NCBI RefSeq assembly: GCF_002706375.1
Contig: NZ_CP017706.1
Span: forward strand, 1,302,001-1,366,000
From: Lactobacillus amylovorus DSM 20531
GTDB taxonomy: Bacteria > Bacillota > Bacilli > Lactobacillales > Lactobacillaceae
Direction of reading: 5' to 3'
DNA: 64,000 nucleotides
In this document: in pieces, positions 45,456-53,583 of the stretch
Layout: each line of letters opens with the position of its first letter
How positions within the stretch are numbered: the stretch's first letter is position 1
Notes under the pieces: model-generated
Told to the model about the DNA's origin: nothing
Seen by the model: the letters and a program-made list of their open reading frames with translations, nothing else
Databases searched by the model: none
Translations under genes and position numbers: made by a program

Positions 45456-46662
45456 GATCTGGCTTGTCGCAAAAGAAACCTATCGTAGAGAAGTGAAAAC
45501 CTGGTCATATTTGCTGATGATTTTAGCACCGTTTCTGCTCGTCTTCTTTTCATTTGTTATCGGAATGGTATCAGCTGGCGGTAGTGATGACAACTATGTC
45601 GGGGTAGTTACTTCTAATTCTGCCTTAAAGCAAGCAATTAAAAAGTCAGAAGATTTTGACAACTATAGCACTGAAGCTAAGGTTAAAAAGGCGTATAAAG
45701 ATGAAGATATCGATGGCTATGTTTTAATTGAACAAAAGAATAATCAATTAGCTGCAACTTACTATAGTGATGAAAAAATGGACAGTGATCTAAAATCAGA
45801 GCTGCTAACGAGCCTAAACACCGCCCAGCAACAATTGAATTTAAGTAAGGCCAAGCTAACGACAAAACAGACTCAGTCTTTAGCTACGCGGGCGCAATTT
45901 AAGCAACAAGTTAAGCATGTTGAGAAGAAGAGCTTTGACAATGATCCTGTTAAGCGAATTTCCTTCTGGGTTTTACTGATTATCTTGTACATGCTTGTGA
46001 TCACTTATACGCAAGTAACAGCACAAGATATCGCTACGGAGAAGGGTACCAAGATAATGGAAGTAATCTTTTCGAGTATGCCAGGTGGCGATTATTTCAC
46101 TGGGAAGATTTTAGGTATTTTTGGTGAAATTATTACCCAAGTGTTAATTTATGTTGTTGGTTTTGTGGCAGTTTATTGCGCGGCCCCATACATCGATGGC
46201 TTTAGCGATTTATTTAGACAGTATAAGCCGATGATTGATCAAGCAATTGGCAATCTGGCTTCTTGGGGATTGGTGTTTACGATAATCGGCTTGGTATTGT
46301 TTATTATCTTTGCAGCTTTCTGTGGCGCTTTGGTTGCTAAAAGCGAGAATGCCAACAAAGCGGTGGGACCACTATCTACATTGATGTTGATCGGGTTCTT
46401 GTTCACAGTCAATATGCAATCAGGTGGGGATACGATTTTGGCTAAAGTATTATCGTACACCCCATTTCTATCATCATTTGTAATGCCAGCTAGAGTAATT
46501 ATGGGTAACGCAACTAATTTAGAGGCAGCTATCTCTGCTTTAATTGCTTTAGCCGCTACAGTAGCGTCATTTATCTGGATTAGAAAAATCTATCCAAACT
46601 TGATTTTGCAAACAGATGATGTCGGCCCATGGCAAAACTTTAAGCGTAGCTTGAGAGGTTAG
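45448..46662 (+). CDS. ABC-2 type permease (NatB-like)
   Basis: 404 residues from the ATG at 45448. One helix near 20-42, a large extracellular loop to about 170, and five helices in the C-terminal half. The TEKGTKIMEVIFSSMP motif near 200 is diagnostic of the NatB/ABC-2 family. Works with the overlapping ATPase gene upstream. Confidence 0.9.
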   Translation: MNKIWLVAKETYRREVKTWSYLLMILAPFLLVFFSFVIGMVSAGGSDDNYVGVVTSNSALKQAIKKSEDFDNYSTEAKVKKAYKDEDIDGYVLIEQKNNQLAATYYSDEKMDSDLKSELLTSLNTAQQQLNLSKAKLTTKQTQSLATRAQFKQQVKHVEKKSFDNDPVKRISFWVLLIILYMLVITYTQVTAQDIATEKGTKIMEVIFSSMPGGDYFTGKILGIFGEIITQVLIYVVGFVAVYCAAPYIDGFSDLFRQYKPMIDQAIGNLASWGLVFTIIGLVLFIIFAAFCGALVAKSENANKAVGPLSTLMLIGFLFTVNMQSGGDTILAKVLSYTPFLSSFVMPARVIMGNATNLEAAISALIALAATVASFIWIRKIYPNLILQTDDVGPWQNFKRSLRG

Positions 46663-46681
46663 ACAAAATATATTTAATAGT

Positions 46682-46721
46682 AAAACGCGCTGAATCAATA
46701 ATGATTCGGCATGTTTTGCTT
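46682..46721 (+). terminator. Probable terminator after the ABC-2 operon
   Basis: Stem around GCTGAATCA/TGATTCGGC with flanking AAAAC/GTTTT pairing and TTTTGC tail. Confidence 0.6.
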
Positions 46722-46750
46722 TTGCAAGGTTAATAGATCTTTGGTTCTCT

Positions 46751-46822
46751 TTCTTAGTCATCTTTGCAAATTCTTAGTCAAATAGGGTAAAATGACTAAG
46801 AATAATTCCAAATGACGAAGAA
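46751..46822. promoter_or_regulatory. Symmetric four-site operator array with embedded promoter, upstream of fruR
   Basis: TTCTTAGTCA at 46751 and 46771, then the inverted form TGACTAAGAA at 46793 and TGACGAAGAA at 46813. Start spacings are 20, 22 and 20 bp, so four half-sites lie on one DNA face with a dyad near 46786. TTGCAA (46764) and TAAAAT (46788), 18 bp apart, form a promoter inside the array; site 3 overlaps the -10. Likely bound by FruR or another dimeric regulator. Confidence 0.6.
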
Positions 46823-46858
46823 AAGATGTCGTTTCAAGCAAAAAACGGCATCTTTTTT
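46821..46858. terminator. Terminator/attenuator hairpin between the operator array and fruR
   Basis: Stem AAAAGATGTCGTTT/AAACGGCATCTTTT with one mismatch, six T following. It lies about 30-60 nt after the promoter in the operator array and 110 bp before fruR, so it could end a short leader RNA. Confidence 0.7.
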
Positions 46859-46969
46859 GCATATAAATGAATTTTATTGAACGATAATAAATAAAAATGA
46901 CGCTTTTTGAAGAAAAATGATTGATTTTGGAGGAAAAAGCGAATACAATATTTATCGAGGTGAGAAATA

Positions 46970-47725
46970 ATGCTGACACAAGAACGCCAAAGCTTAATTG
47001 AAAACTACGTTAATCAGCACGAATTGTGCCGCGTTAGCGAGTTATGCGATTTAACTGATACATCTGAATCAACTATCCGTCGTGATCTGATTCAAATGGA
47101 GAAGAATGGCATCCTCAAGCGAGTTCATGGCGGTGCCCAATCAGTAAAGAATTTCTCGCGCGATGTTTCCCAGAACGTCCGCTTTAGTTTGAATCATGAA
47201 GTAAAGATTTCTATTGCTAAATACGCAGCAGAACACTTCGTTCACCAAGGTGATAACGTCTTTATCGATGCAGGAACAACAACCTATGAGATGGTTCCAT
47301 TTCTAGCTGATATTCCTAACGTAAAGATCATCACCAACGGAGTTGAAACGGCGTTATGCAGTTTAAATCATGGAATCAAGACTTTCCTAATCGGCGGCGA
47401 GGTCAAAGACGACACGCATGCCGTGATTGGTCAAACTGCTTTGAGTCAAATTAAGGCGATGAATTTCTCAGCTAGTTTTGTCGGAGCTAACGGAATCGAA
47501 GCCAACGGCAATTTAACCACGCCAGATCCCGAAGAAGCCGCAGTCAAGACAGCCGAGATTAAGCAAGCTAGACATGCTTATGTTTTAGCCGATAACACTA
47601 AGATTGGCGAACGGAACTTTGCCGTATTCGCCAATACTAAAGACGTTGTTGTGGTAACAAATAAGCTTAAACCAAGTCAAAAAAAGGCATTACCTGCCGA
47701 TACAAACCTAGAGGAGGCAAAATAG
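46970..47725 (+). CDS. fruR: DeoR-family repressor of the fructose operon
   Basis: 251 residues. N-terminal DeoR HTH with TSESTIRRDLIQMEKNGILKRVHGG at 28-52, then the sugar-phosphate-binding domain with FIDAGTTTYEM near 95 and VGANGIEANGNLTTPDPEEA near 170. Normally responds to fructose-1-phosphate or fructose-1,6-bisphosphate. RBS gaggtgag; one base separates it from fruK. Confidence 0.93.
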   Translation: MLTQERQSLIENYVNQHELCRVSELCDLTDTSESTIRRDLIQMEKNGILKRVHGGAQSVKNFSRDVSQNVRFSLNHEVKISIAKYAAEHFVHQGDNVFIDAGTTTYEMVPFLADIPNVKIITNGVETALCSLNHGIKTFLIGGEVKDDTHAVIGQTALSQIKAMNFSASFVGANGIEANGNLTTPDPEEAAVKTAEIKQARHAYVLADNTKIGERNFAVFANTKDVVVVTNKLKPSQKKALPADTNLEEAK

Positions 47726-47726
47726 G

Positions 47727-48641
47727 ATGATTTACACAGTAACTGTTAACCCAGCTCTTGACTATGTTCTTCAATTAGAAAAAGTCAACCGCGGGGAAGT
47801 TAACAGAACTAACAATGATTCATTTTTAGCAGGGGGTAAAGGAATTAACGTTTCTCAAATCCTTAACCAATTGAACGTTGACAATACTGCATGGGGCTTT
47901 GTTGGTGGCTTCACCGGTAAGGAATTGGTTCGTCAATTGAACCAAAAGAGAATCGAAAGTGACTTCGTTACTATTTCAGACAACACTCGTGTGAATGTTA
48001 AGATCCACGCAGAAAAGGAAACTGAAATTAACGCAGCTGGTCCAGACATTACTGACCAAGAAATCACTGCTTTCAAGGATCGTTTGAACGACTTGAAGAA
48101 GGGTGACATCGTAGTAATGAGTGGTTCACTTACTCCAAGTCTTCCAACTGATTTCTACCAATCACTTCTTCCAACTATTAAGGAAGCTGGTGCTGACTTC
48201 GTAGTTGATACTACTGGTCAAGCTCTTCTTGATACTTTGGAATACCATCCATTAGTAATTAAGCCTAACCACCATGAATTAGCTGACTTGTTTGGCGTAA
48301 CCTTTGACTCAAGTGACGTAATGCTTGAATACGCACAAAAGTTGCTTGAAAAAGGTGCACAAAACGTAATGGTTTCAATGGCTGGTGAAGGTGGCTTCCT
48401 CTTGACTCAAGATCACGTATACCATGCTAAGGGTGCTGTTGGTACTGCTGTTAACTCAGTAGGTGCTGGTGACTCAATGATCGCTGGTTTCGTTGGTACT
48501 TACTACAAGACTGGTGATCCAAAGGAAGGCTTCAGAATTGGTATGGCTTGTGGTGCTGCTACTGCCTTTACTAAGGACATCGCAGTTAAGAGCCAAATCG
48601 ATGCAGTATTGCCACAAATTAAGGTTGAACAAATTTCTTAA
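47727..48641 (+). CDS. fruK: 1-phosphofructokinase
   Basis: 304 residues, PfkB fold. Starts MIYTVTVNPALDYVL with the substrate Asp at 13 and GGKGINVSQIL near 36. The C-terminal GAGDSMIAGFVGTY near 247 holds the catalytic Asp. Phosphorylates fructose-1-phosphate from the PTS to fructose-1,6-bisphosphate. Middle gene of fruRKA. Confidence 0.96.
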   Translation: MIYTVTVNPALDYVLQLEKVNRGEVNRTNNDSFLAGGKGINVSQILNQLNVDNTAWGFVGGFTGKELVRQLNQKRIESDFVTISDNTRVNVKIHAEKETEINAAGPDITDQEITAFKDRLNDLKKGDIVVMSGSLTPSLPTDFYQSLLPTIKEAGADFVVDTTGQALLDTLEYHPLVIKPNHHELADLFGVTFDSSDVMLEYAQKLLEKGAQNVMVSMAGEGGFLLTQDHVYHAKGAVGTAVNSVGAGDSMIAGFVGTYYKTGDPKEGFRIGMACGAATAFTKDIAVKSQIDAVLPQIKVEQIS

Positions 48642-48666
48642 TTTTTAAATACGAGGGGAAAGACAT

Positions 48667-50670
48667 ATGAGAATTAAGGACATTTTAAGCCCTGAATCCA
48701 TGATTATGGAGCTCAAGGCTACTAACAAAGAAGATGCCATTAAGGAAATGGCTGACCTTGAAGTTGCAACCGATATCGTTAATGACGAAGATGCATTTAT
48801 CAAGTCCATCTGGGACCGTGAAAATGAATCAACTACTGGTATCGGCGGCGGAATTGCGATGCCTCACGCACGTAACAAGTCAATCAACAAGGCTCGTGTA
48901 TTGTTTGCCAAGAGTAAGGAAGGTATTGACTACAACTCACTTGATGGTCAACCAGTTCACTTATTCTTCATGATCACTGCACCAGCTGGTGCTGATAACA
49001 CTCACCTTCAAGCTTTAGCAAAAATTTCAGGTTTGTTAATTGATCCAGACTTAGTTGAAAAACTTAAGGCTACTAAGACTCCTGAAGAAGTTATCGATCT
49101 TTTCGAAAAGGCTGAAGCTAAGAAGGACGAAGAAGACAAGAAGGCAGCTGAAGCTAAGAAGGCTAAGGAAGCTGCTAAGGCAGAAGGTAAGAACGACGAT
49201 GACGACAACAAGCCATTAATCGTTGGTGTTACTGCATGTATTAACGGTATTGCCCACACTTACATGGCTCAAGAAGCCTTGATTAAGGAAGGTAAGAAGC
49301 GCGGCATCGAAGTTAGAATCGAAACTAACGGTTCTGAAGGTGTTAAGGACAAGCTTACTCCTGACGAAATCAAGCGTGCTAAGGGTGTAATTATTGCATC
49401 TGATAAGAAAGTTGACATGCCACGTTTTGACGGCAAGCCTTTAGTTAACCACCCAGTTGTTGATGGTATCAACAAGCCAGGTGAATTGATCGATGACATT
49501 ATAGATGGCAAGGCAGATGTTTACCACGCAAGTGCATCTGACAAGTCAGAAGAATCATCATCAAGCACTGAAAAGCCAGGCGTATGGACAGGTATTTACA
49601 AGAACTTAATGAACGGTATTAGCCACATGCTTCCATTCGTTATCGGTGGTGGTATCTTAATGGCTATCTCCTTCATCGTAGAAAACTACGGTGGTGGTGC
49701 AAAGACTCCTGCATTTATCTTCTTGAACAATGCGGGTAACTTAGCCTTCGCCTTCATGGTTCCAGTTCTTTCAGCTTACATCGCTGAATCAATCGGTGAT
49801 TTGCCAGCATTGATGCCAGGTTTCGTTGGTGGTTACATGGCTTCTATTGCTAACGGTCAATTTCAAGTTAACGTTCAAGCTCACGCAACTTCACCAGCTG
49901 GATTCTTAGGTGGTATTGCCGCTGGTTTCATCGCTGGTTACTTAATGGTTGGCTTGAAGAAGTTATTTGCTAACTTACCTCACTCAGTTGAAGGTATGAA
50001 GCCAATGTTGTTCTACCCAATTTCGGGATTGCTCTTCATTGCAGCAATTATGTTCTACATCATTAACCCAATCTTCAGTGGGATCAACTTTGCAATTACC
50101 CACTTCTTGAACAGCATGGGTACTGGTAACTTGGTACTTCTTACTACTATCTTGGCAGGTATGATGTCAATCGATATGGGTGGTCCTTTCAACAAGGCTG
50201 CATATGTCTTTGCATCAGGTGCATTTGCTAACGACCCACACTCAACTACTGCTGCTATCTTAATGGCTGCCGTAATGGTTGGTGGTATGGTTCCTCCATT
50301 TGCTACTGCTATTGGTACTACATTCTTCAAGAACAAGTACACTCAAGAAGAACGTCGTGCAGGTGTATCTAACTGGGTATTAGGATTCTCATTCATTACT
50401 GAAGGTGCTATTCCATTTGCCGCAGCTGACCCAGGTCGTGTAATTCCATCATGTATCATCGGTTCAGCCGTTGGTGGTGCCTTAGTTGGTTTATGGCATG
50501 TTGGTGTTCCTGCTCCTCACGGTGGTCTTTGGGTATCACCACTTGCAGGTAACATTGGTGGTCCTCAACACATCTTGTTCTACTTCTTAGCAACTATCAT
50601 TGGATCAATCGTAGCCGGTTTAATCATGAGTTTCTGGAAGAAGGACATTAAAGAAGATCCTAATGAATAA
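48667..50670 (+). CDS. fruA: PTS fructose transporter, fused EIIABC
   Basis: 667 residues. EIIA (1-150) with the phospho-His in GGIAMPHARN near 77. A charged Lys/Glu/Ala linker (about 150-180) is followed by EIIB with the phospho-Cys in VGVTACINGIAHTYMA near 190. EIIC from about 300 has eight or more membrane helices. Imports fructose as fructose-1-phosphate. The gene is followed closely by an IS30 copy that leaves the stop codon intact. Confidence 0.96.
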   Translation: MRIKDILSPESMIMELKATNKEDAIKEMADLEVATDIVNDEDAFIKSIWDRENESTTGIGGGIAMPHARNKSINKARVLFAKSKEGIDYNSLDGQPVHLFFMITAPAGADNTHLQALAKISGLLIDPDLVEKLKATKTPEEVIDLFEKAEAKKDEEDKKAAEAKKAKEAAKAEGKNDDDDNKPLIVGVTACINGIAHTYMAQEALIKEGKKRGIEVRIETNGSEGVKDKLTPDEIKRAKGVIIASDKKVDMPRFDGKPLVNHPVVDGINKPGELIDDIIDGKADVYHASASDKSEESSSSTEKPGVWTGIYKNLMNGISHMLPFVIGGGILMAISFIVENYGGGAKTPAFIFLNNAGNLAFAFMVPVLSAYIAESIGDLPALMPGFVGGYMASIANGQFQVNVQAHATSPAGFLGGIAAGFIAGYLMVGLKKLFANLPHSVEGMKPMLFYPISGLLFIAAIMFYIINPIFSGINFAITHFLNSMGTGNLVLLTTILAGMMSIDMGGPFNKAAYVFASGAFANDPHSTTAAILMAAVMVGGMVPPFATAIGTTFFKNKYTQEERRAGVSNWVLGFSFITEGAIPFAAADPGRVIPSCIIGSAVGGALVGLWHVGVPAPHGGLWVSPLAGNIGGPQHILFYFLATIIGSIVAGLIMSFWKKDIKEDPNE

Positions 50671-50691
50671 TATTATTAGAAAAAATATGTA

Positions 50692-51873
50692 GGTCGATTG
50701 TAAAATTAAGTTGAACACTTTGTAAAAAATAAAAGTCCATCTGGACCTGTTTGATAGAATGTTAATAACCACAAAAGCATCTATTGGAGGTCACAAATGG
50801 ACTCTTTACATTCTACCATGAATCAGCACGTTAAAGGCAAGCACTTGTCATTTGAAGAACGGGTTATTATCCAAACTCGCTTAAAAGATGGCTGCTCTAT
50901 TAGAGCAATTGCTCGCGAACTGGGCTGCTCTCCTTCTACGATCAGCTATGAAGTCAGACGGGGCACTGTTTCTCTCTATCACGGCAAGCAGAAGCGCTAC
51001 AAGGCTGATCAGGGCCAAAGCGTTTATCAAATAAATCGGCGCCACTGTGGCCGCAAATCAGATTTCTTGAAGAAGGCTGGCTTTATCAATTATGTCATTA
51101 AGCATTTCTTTGAAGACGGCTGGTCGCTTGACGTTTGTGCCAACCGTAGTTTAGCTACCGGGGAATTCTCGCATTATCAAACAGTCTGCACCAGAACTCT
51201 GTATAACTACGTTGATCAAGGACTGATGACCATCAAAAACTATGACTTGCCCGAAAAGCTCAAGCGCAATACCAAGCTTCATCATGTTCGCCAAAACAAG
51301 AAGAAGCTGGGACGAAGCATCGAAGAGCGGCCTAAAGAGATTGAGCAGCGCAGCGAATTTGGTCATTGGGAATGCGATCTTGTCTTGGGTCATAAGACCA
51401 AGGACGATCAGGTTCTGTTAACTCTTTCCGAGCGCATGAGCCGCGAATTCCTGATTATTCGTATACCTGACAAGACCTCTGCCAGCGTCATGCAGGCTTT
51501 TCAAATGCTTCAAAAACAGTACAGCGAGCATTGGAACGATATCTTTAAGACAATTACTACTGATAATGGTTCAGAGTTTGCGGATCTAGCTAATTTGGAA
51601 CAAGTCTCTAAAACGCTTATTTATTATGCTCATCCTTATACTTCTTGTGATAAAGGAACTGTTGAAAGACATAATGGCCTGATCCGCAGATTCATTCCTA
51701 AAGGAGACTGCATCAATAACTATTCTCTCCAACAAATCATTGATATTGAAACCTGGTGCAACTCTTTGCCTAGAAAGATCCTGGCATATCACACGCCAGA
51801 TGAAATCTTTGAGAGAGAATTAGATCAAATCTATCAAGCAGCTTAAGTGTTCAATTTATTATTGCAATTTACG
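50692..51873. mobile_element. IS30-family insertion sequence, copy 2
   Basis: 1182 bp, the same length as copy 1, with matching terminal repeats (GATTGTAAAATTAAGTTGAAC left; the inverse of CGTAAATTGCAATAATAAATTG right). Flanked by a 12-bp direct repeat AAAAAATATGTA (50680-50691 and 51875-51886), extendable to 13 with one mismatch. Inserted 20 bp after fruA. Confidence 0.9.
50797..51846 (+). CDS. IS30-family transposase (copy 2)
   Basis: 349 residues, same layout as copy 1: HTH with IRAIARELGCSPSTISYEVRRG, DDE residues in HWECDLVLG, TTDNGSEF and GTVERHNG. Intact with ggaggtc RBS. Codon choice differs from copy 1 at many sites, so the two are related but not recent duplicates. Confidence 0.95.
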   Translation: MDSLHSTMNQHVKGKHLSFEERVIIQTRLKDGCSIRAIARELGCSPSTISYEVRRGTVSLYHGKQKRYKADQGQSVYQINRRHCGRKSDFLKKAGFINYVIKHFFEDGWSLDVCANRSLATGEFSHYQTVCTRTLYNYVDQGLMTIKNYDLPEKLKRNTKLHHVRQNKKKLGRSIEERPKEIEQRSEFGHWECDLVLGHKTKDDQVLLTLSERMSREFLIIRIPDKTSASVMQAFQMLQKQYSEHWNDIFKTITTDNGSEFADLANLEQVSKTLIYYAHPYTSCDKGTVERHNGLIRRFIPKGDCINNYSLQQIIDIETWCNSLPRKILAYHTPDEIFERELDQIYQAA

Positions 51874-51923
51874 AAAAAAATATGTAAAATAAATAGTTGA
51901 ATAATTTAAGTTATTATATGTTT

Positions 51924-52025
51924 TTGACAAAAAGTGTAAAAAAACGTATTATAATAAAAGCATCTTGATGATCAAATCAAGATACTCTGTTATGTTTTGC
52001 GCTACCCGAGTGGGTAGCGTTTTTT
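51924..52025 (+). ncRNA. Candidate small RNA (~67 nt) with its own promoter and terminator
   Basis: TTGACA (51924-51929), 17-bp spacer, TATTAT (51947-51952; TATAAT overlaps at 51950). From a start near 51958 the RNA would hold hairpin ATCTTGAT/ATCAAGAT (51962-51983), a single-stranded U-rich link and terminator CGCTACCC/GGGTAGCG (52000-52019) with six T. No credible ORF with an RBS. The size and two-hairpin form resemble RNA II of Fst/par type I toxin-antitoxin loci, but I see no toxin ORF on the other strand. Confidence 0.6.
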
Positions 52026-52036
52026 GTTGTCAAATC

Positions 52037-52067
52037 TAAAAGGAACCCTCGTGCGAGAGCGTCCTTT
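52037..52067 (-). terminator. Terminator of the LytTR-DUF3021 operon
   Basis: Reverse-strand hairpin AAAGGACGCTC/GAGGGTTCCTTT with two mismatches, then TTTTAGATTT. Confidence 0.6.
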
Positions 52068-52069
52068 CT

Positions 52070-52483
52070 TTATAATTTCTGATTAATACTAGATACTTGT
52101 GATTTAACCTTGTGGTAGATAATTGCCCAAATAATTAAATAACCAATTATATAAACAAATGTAAAAATGAGTAGAGGAATGAACTGCGCTTTGATCCAAT
52201 TGTTAATTAGGTAAATGATTAGGTAGTCCAAGTAGATGACGATTGCATCAATTAATGTGGCGACGCCTAATGAAATTTTTTCTACGTTGAAAATAGCACT
52301 TATTCCCCCGGCAATAAAAGCTAGGATCAAACTTGAAATGATGTTGAGATTTACTTGCGATGCGGGGATGCTAGTAATTATGCCTGAAAGCTGCAAGCCC
52401 AGATAAATTGAAACCAAAATTAATGGGCCAAAGCCAGCGGCAATCATACCACGGAGGGCGAAGTCTTTAACAAACTTTTTCAT
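52070..52483 (-). CDS. DUF3021 family membrane protein
   Basis: 137 residues with four membrane helices (near 12-32, 42-62, 72-90 and 100-125). The FALRGMIAAGFGPLILVSIYLGL start is typical of DUF3021. Nearly always paired with a small LytTR protein, as here: its start overlaps the LytTR stop by 4 bp. Function unknown; probably holds or modulates the regulator. Confidence 0.88.
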   Translation of the reverse strand: MKKFVKDFALRGMIAAGFGPLILVSIYLGLQLSGIITSIPASQVNLNIISSLILAFIAGGISAIFNVEKISLGVATLIDAIVIYLDYLIIYLINNWIKAQFIPLLIFTFVYIIGYLIIWAIIYHKVKSQVSSINQKL

Positions 52484-52923
52484 AGGTCATCAAGCTCCTT
52501 TCTGATTTTGGCGAAGCATCTGCGTGAGACATAGTCGGTTAGACCATTTTTCATGATGATGTTTATGCCAGCCGTTTGTGTTTCCGCAAAACGGCTAATT
52601 TGATAGCGATTGGCGATGCTTGACTTATTAATCCGCCAAAAATGTTTTGGTAATTCATTAACTAATTGATAAATTCTCTTTTTGATACGGTATTGCTTCT
52701 GATTATTGCAAATAGCGTAAGTTTTATCGTCGATAATCGTGATCAGGGCTATGTCGTCAAGCGATAAAGTAATTGCGTCCTTATCATCGTAAACGAGTAA
52801 TTGATTGGAAGTGCCGTTGGTTAAGACGAAGTCTTTAAGTTCTTTGGTAAAATCATTTTCTTGATGAACTTGTGCTTGGACAAATTCATCTTTTTTGGGA
52901 TTGATTAGTAGTTTGAATTTCAT
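52480..52923 (-). CDS. LytTR-domain transcriptional regulator without receiver domain
   Basis: 147 residues; LytTR DNA-binding domain from about residue 45 (LSLDDIALITIIDDKTYAI, LPKHFWRINKSSIANRYQISRF, NGLTDYVSRRCF). No phospho-receiver domain. First gene of a two-gene operon with DUF3021; such pairs usually autoregulate. Confidence 0.9.
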   Translation of the reverse strand: MKFKLLINPKKDEFVQAQVHQENDFTKELKDFVLTNGTSNQLLVYDDKDAITLSLDDIALITIIDDKTYAICNNQKQYRIKKRIYQLVNELPKHFWRINKSSIANRYQISRFAETQTAGINIIMKNGLTDYVSRRCFAKIRKELDDL

Positions 52924-53064
52924 CTTTATCGCTTCCTTTCACTAAGAAGTATACGGTGATTGACGATAGATTACACGTTTTCCAAGGTTATCGGTTGAAA
53001 AGGGCAGATAATCGGTATAATAAGGCTTATAATGGATTAAGACTAACGATAGGTGGAGAAGAGA

Positions 53065-53343
53065 TTGAACGATCAGATTATTCGAATTACTAGAGCGCTG
53101 AATCATCCAATTCGCATTCAGATACTTTATTATTTGAATGACCACAAGGAAAGCAGCGTCAATAATTTAGTTAAACAATTCGATGTCAGCCAACCAGCAA
53201 TTTCACGACATCTAAGAATTTTAGAGGAAGCCAGATTGGTAAAAAGCAAGCGTGTCAAGCAAGAGAAGTACTATCAATTGTTTGACAACCACATCATTAA
53301 GATTCTGGATGTTTTGAGACAACACGCTAATGGTGAGTTTTAG
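53065..53343 (+). CDS. ArsR-family transcriptional regulator
   Basis: 92 residues from TTG 53065, with GGTGGAG 6 bp upstream; GTG 53053 is an alternative. Winged helix with SSVNNLVKQFDVSQPAISRHLRILEEARLVKSKR at about 30-63. No clear Cys metal site in the recognition helix; His residues occur in the C-terminal helix (FDNHIIKILDVLRQH), as in Zn-sensing CzrA-type proteins. It stands upstream of a metal ABC transporter. Confidence 0.85.
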   Translation: MNDQIIRITRALNHPIRIQILYYLNDHKESSVNNLVKQFDVSQPAISRHLRILEEARLVKSKRVKQEKYYQLFDNHIIKILDVLRQHANGEF

Positions 53344-53344
53344 T

Positions 53345-53376
53345 TTGACAAGCATATAAAAATATGTTTATATAAT
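53345..53376 (+). promoter_or_regulatory. Promoter with CATAT/ATATG palindrome (possible ArsR operator)
   Basis: TTGACA (53345-53350) and TATAAT (53371-53376) with a long 20-bp spacer. The spacer holds GCATATAAAAATATGT, an inverted repeat of the AT-rich kind bound by ArsR/SmtB proteins. It starts one base after the ArsR gene stop. Confidence 0.5.
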
Positions 53377-53389
53377 GATGTAATTCTAG

Positions 53390-53568
53390 AAAAAGCATTT
53401 AAATTATTTCAGCAAATTTTTTAAAGACTTAAATAAAAGCGATAGCATCAGGGTTAATGAACCTTGGTGCTATTTGTCTATCTGTAAATATATTGACACA
53501 CCATAAAATCTAGCTTATGCTTACTTTAAATCAGAAAACTTGCTGAAATTCTGATTTAAATGCTTTTT
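53390..53568 (+). promoter_or_regulatory. Structured leader or MITE-like element before the metal ABC transporter
   Basis: Long-range inverted repeat: GAAAAAGCATTTAAAT plus ATTTCAGCAA (53390-53414) pairs with TTGCTGAAAT plus ATTTAAATGCTTTTT (53540-53568), about 25 bp. Within the 3' arm a competing perfect 11-bp hairpin forms: TTTAAATCAGA (53525-53535) with TCTGATTTAAA (53550-53560). A central hairpin ATAGCA/TGCTAT spans 53442-53473. TTGACA (53493) and TATGCT (53516), 17 bp apart, give an internal promoter. Mutually exclusive pairings before a T-run suggest transcription attenuation. Confidence 0.55.
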
Positions 53569-53583
53569 TGTTATGGAGGTTTT

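Noticed and set aside
51969..52040. 23-codon ORF MIKSRYSVMFCATRVGSVFCCQI across the small RNA terminator.
   Set aside because: No RBS, runs through the terminator stem, and is not hydrophobic like Fst-type toxins.
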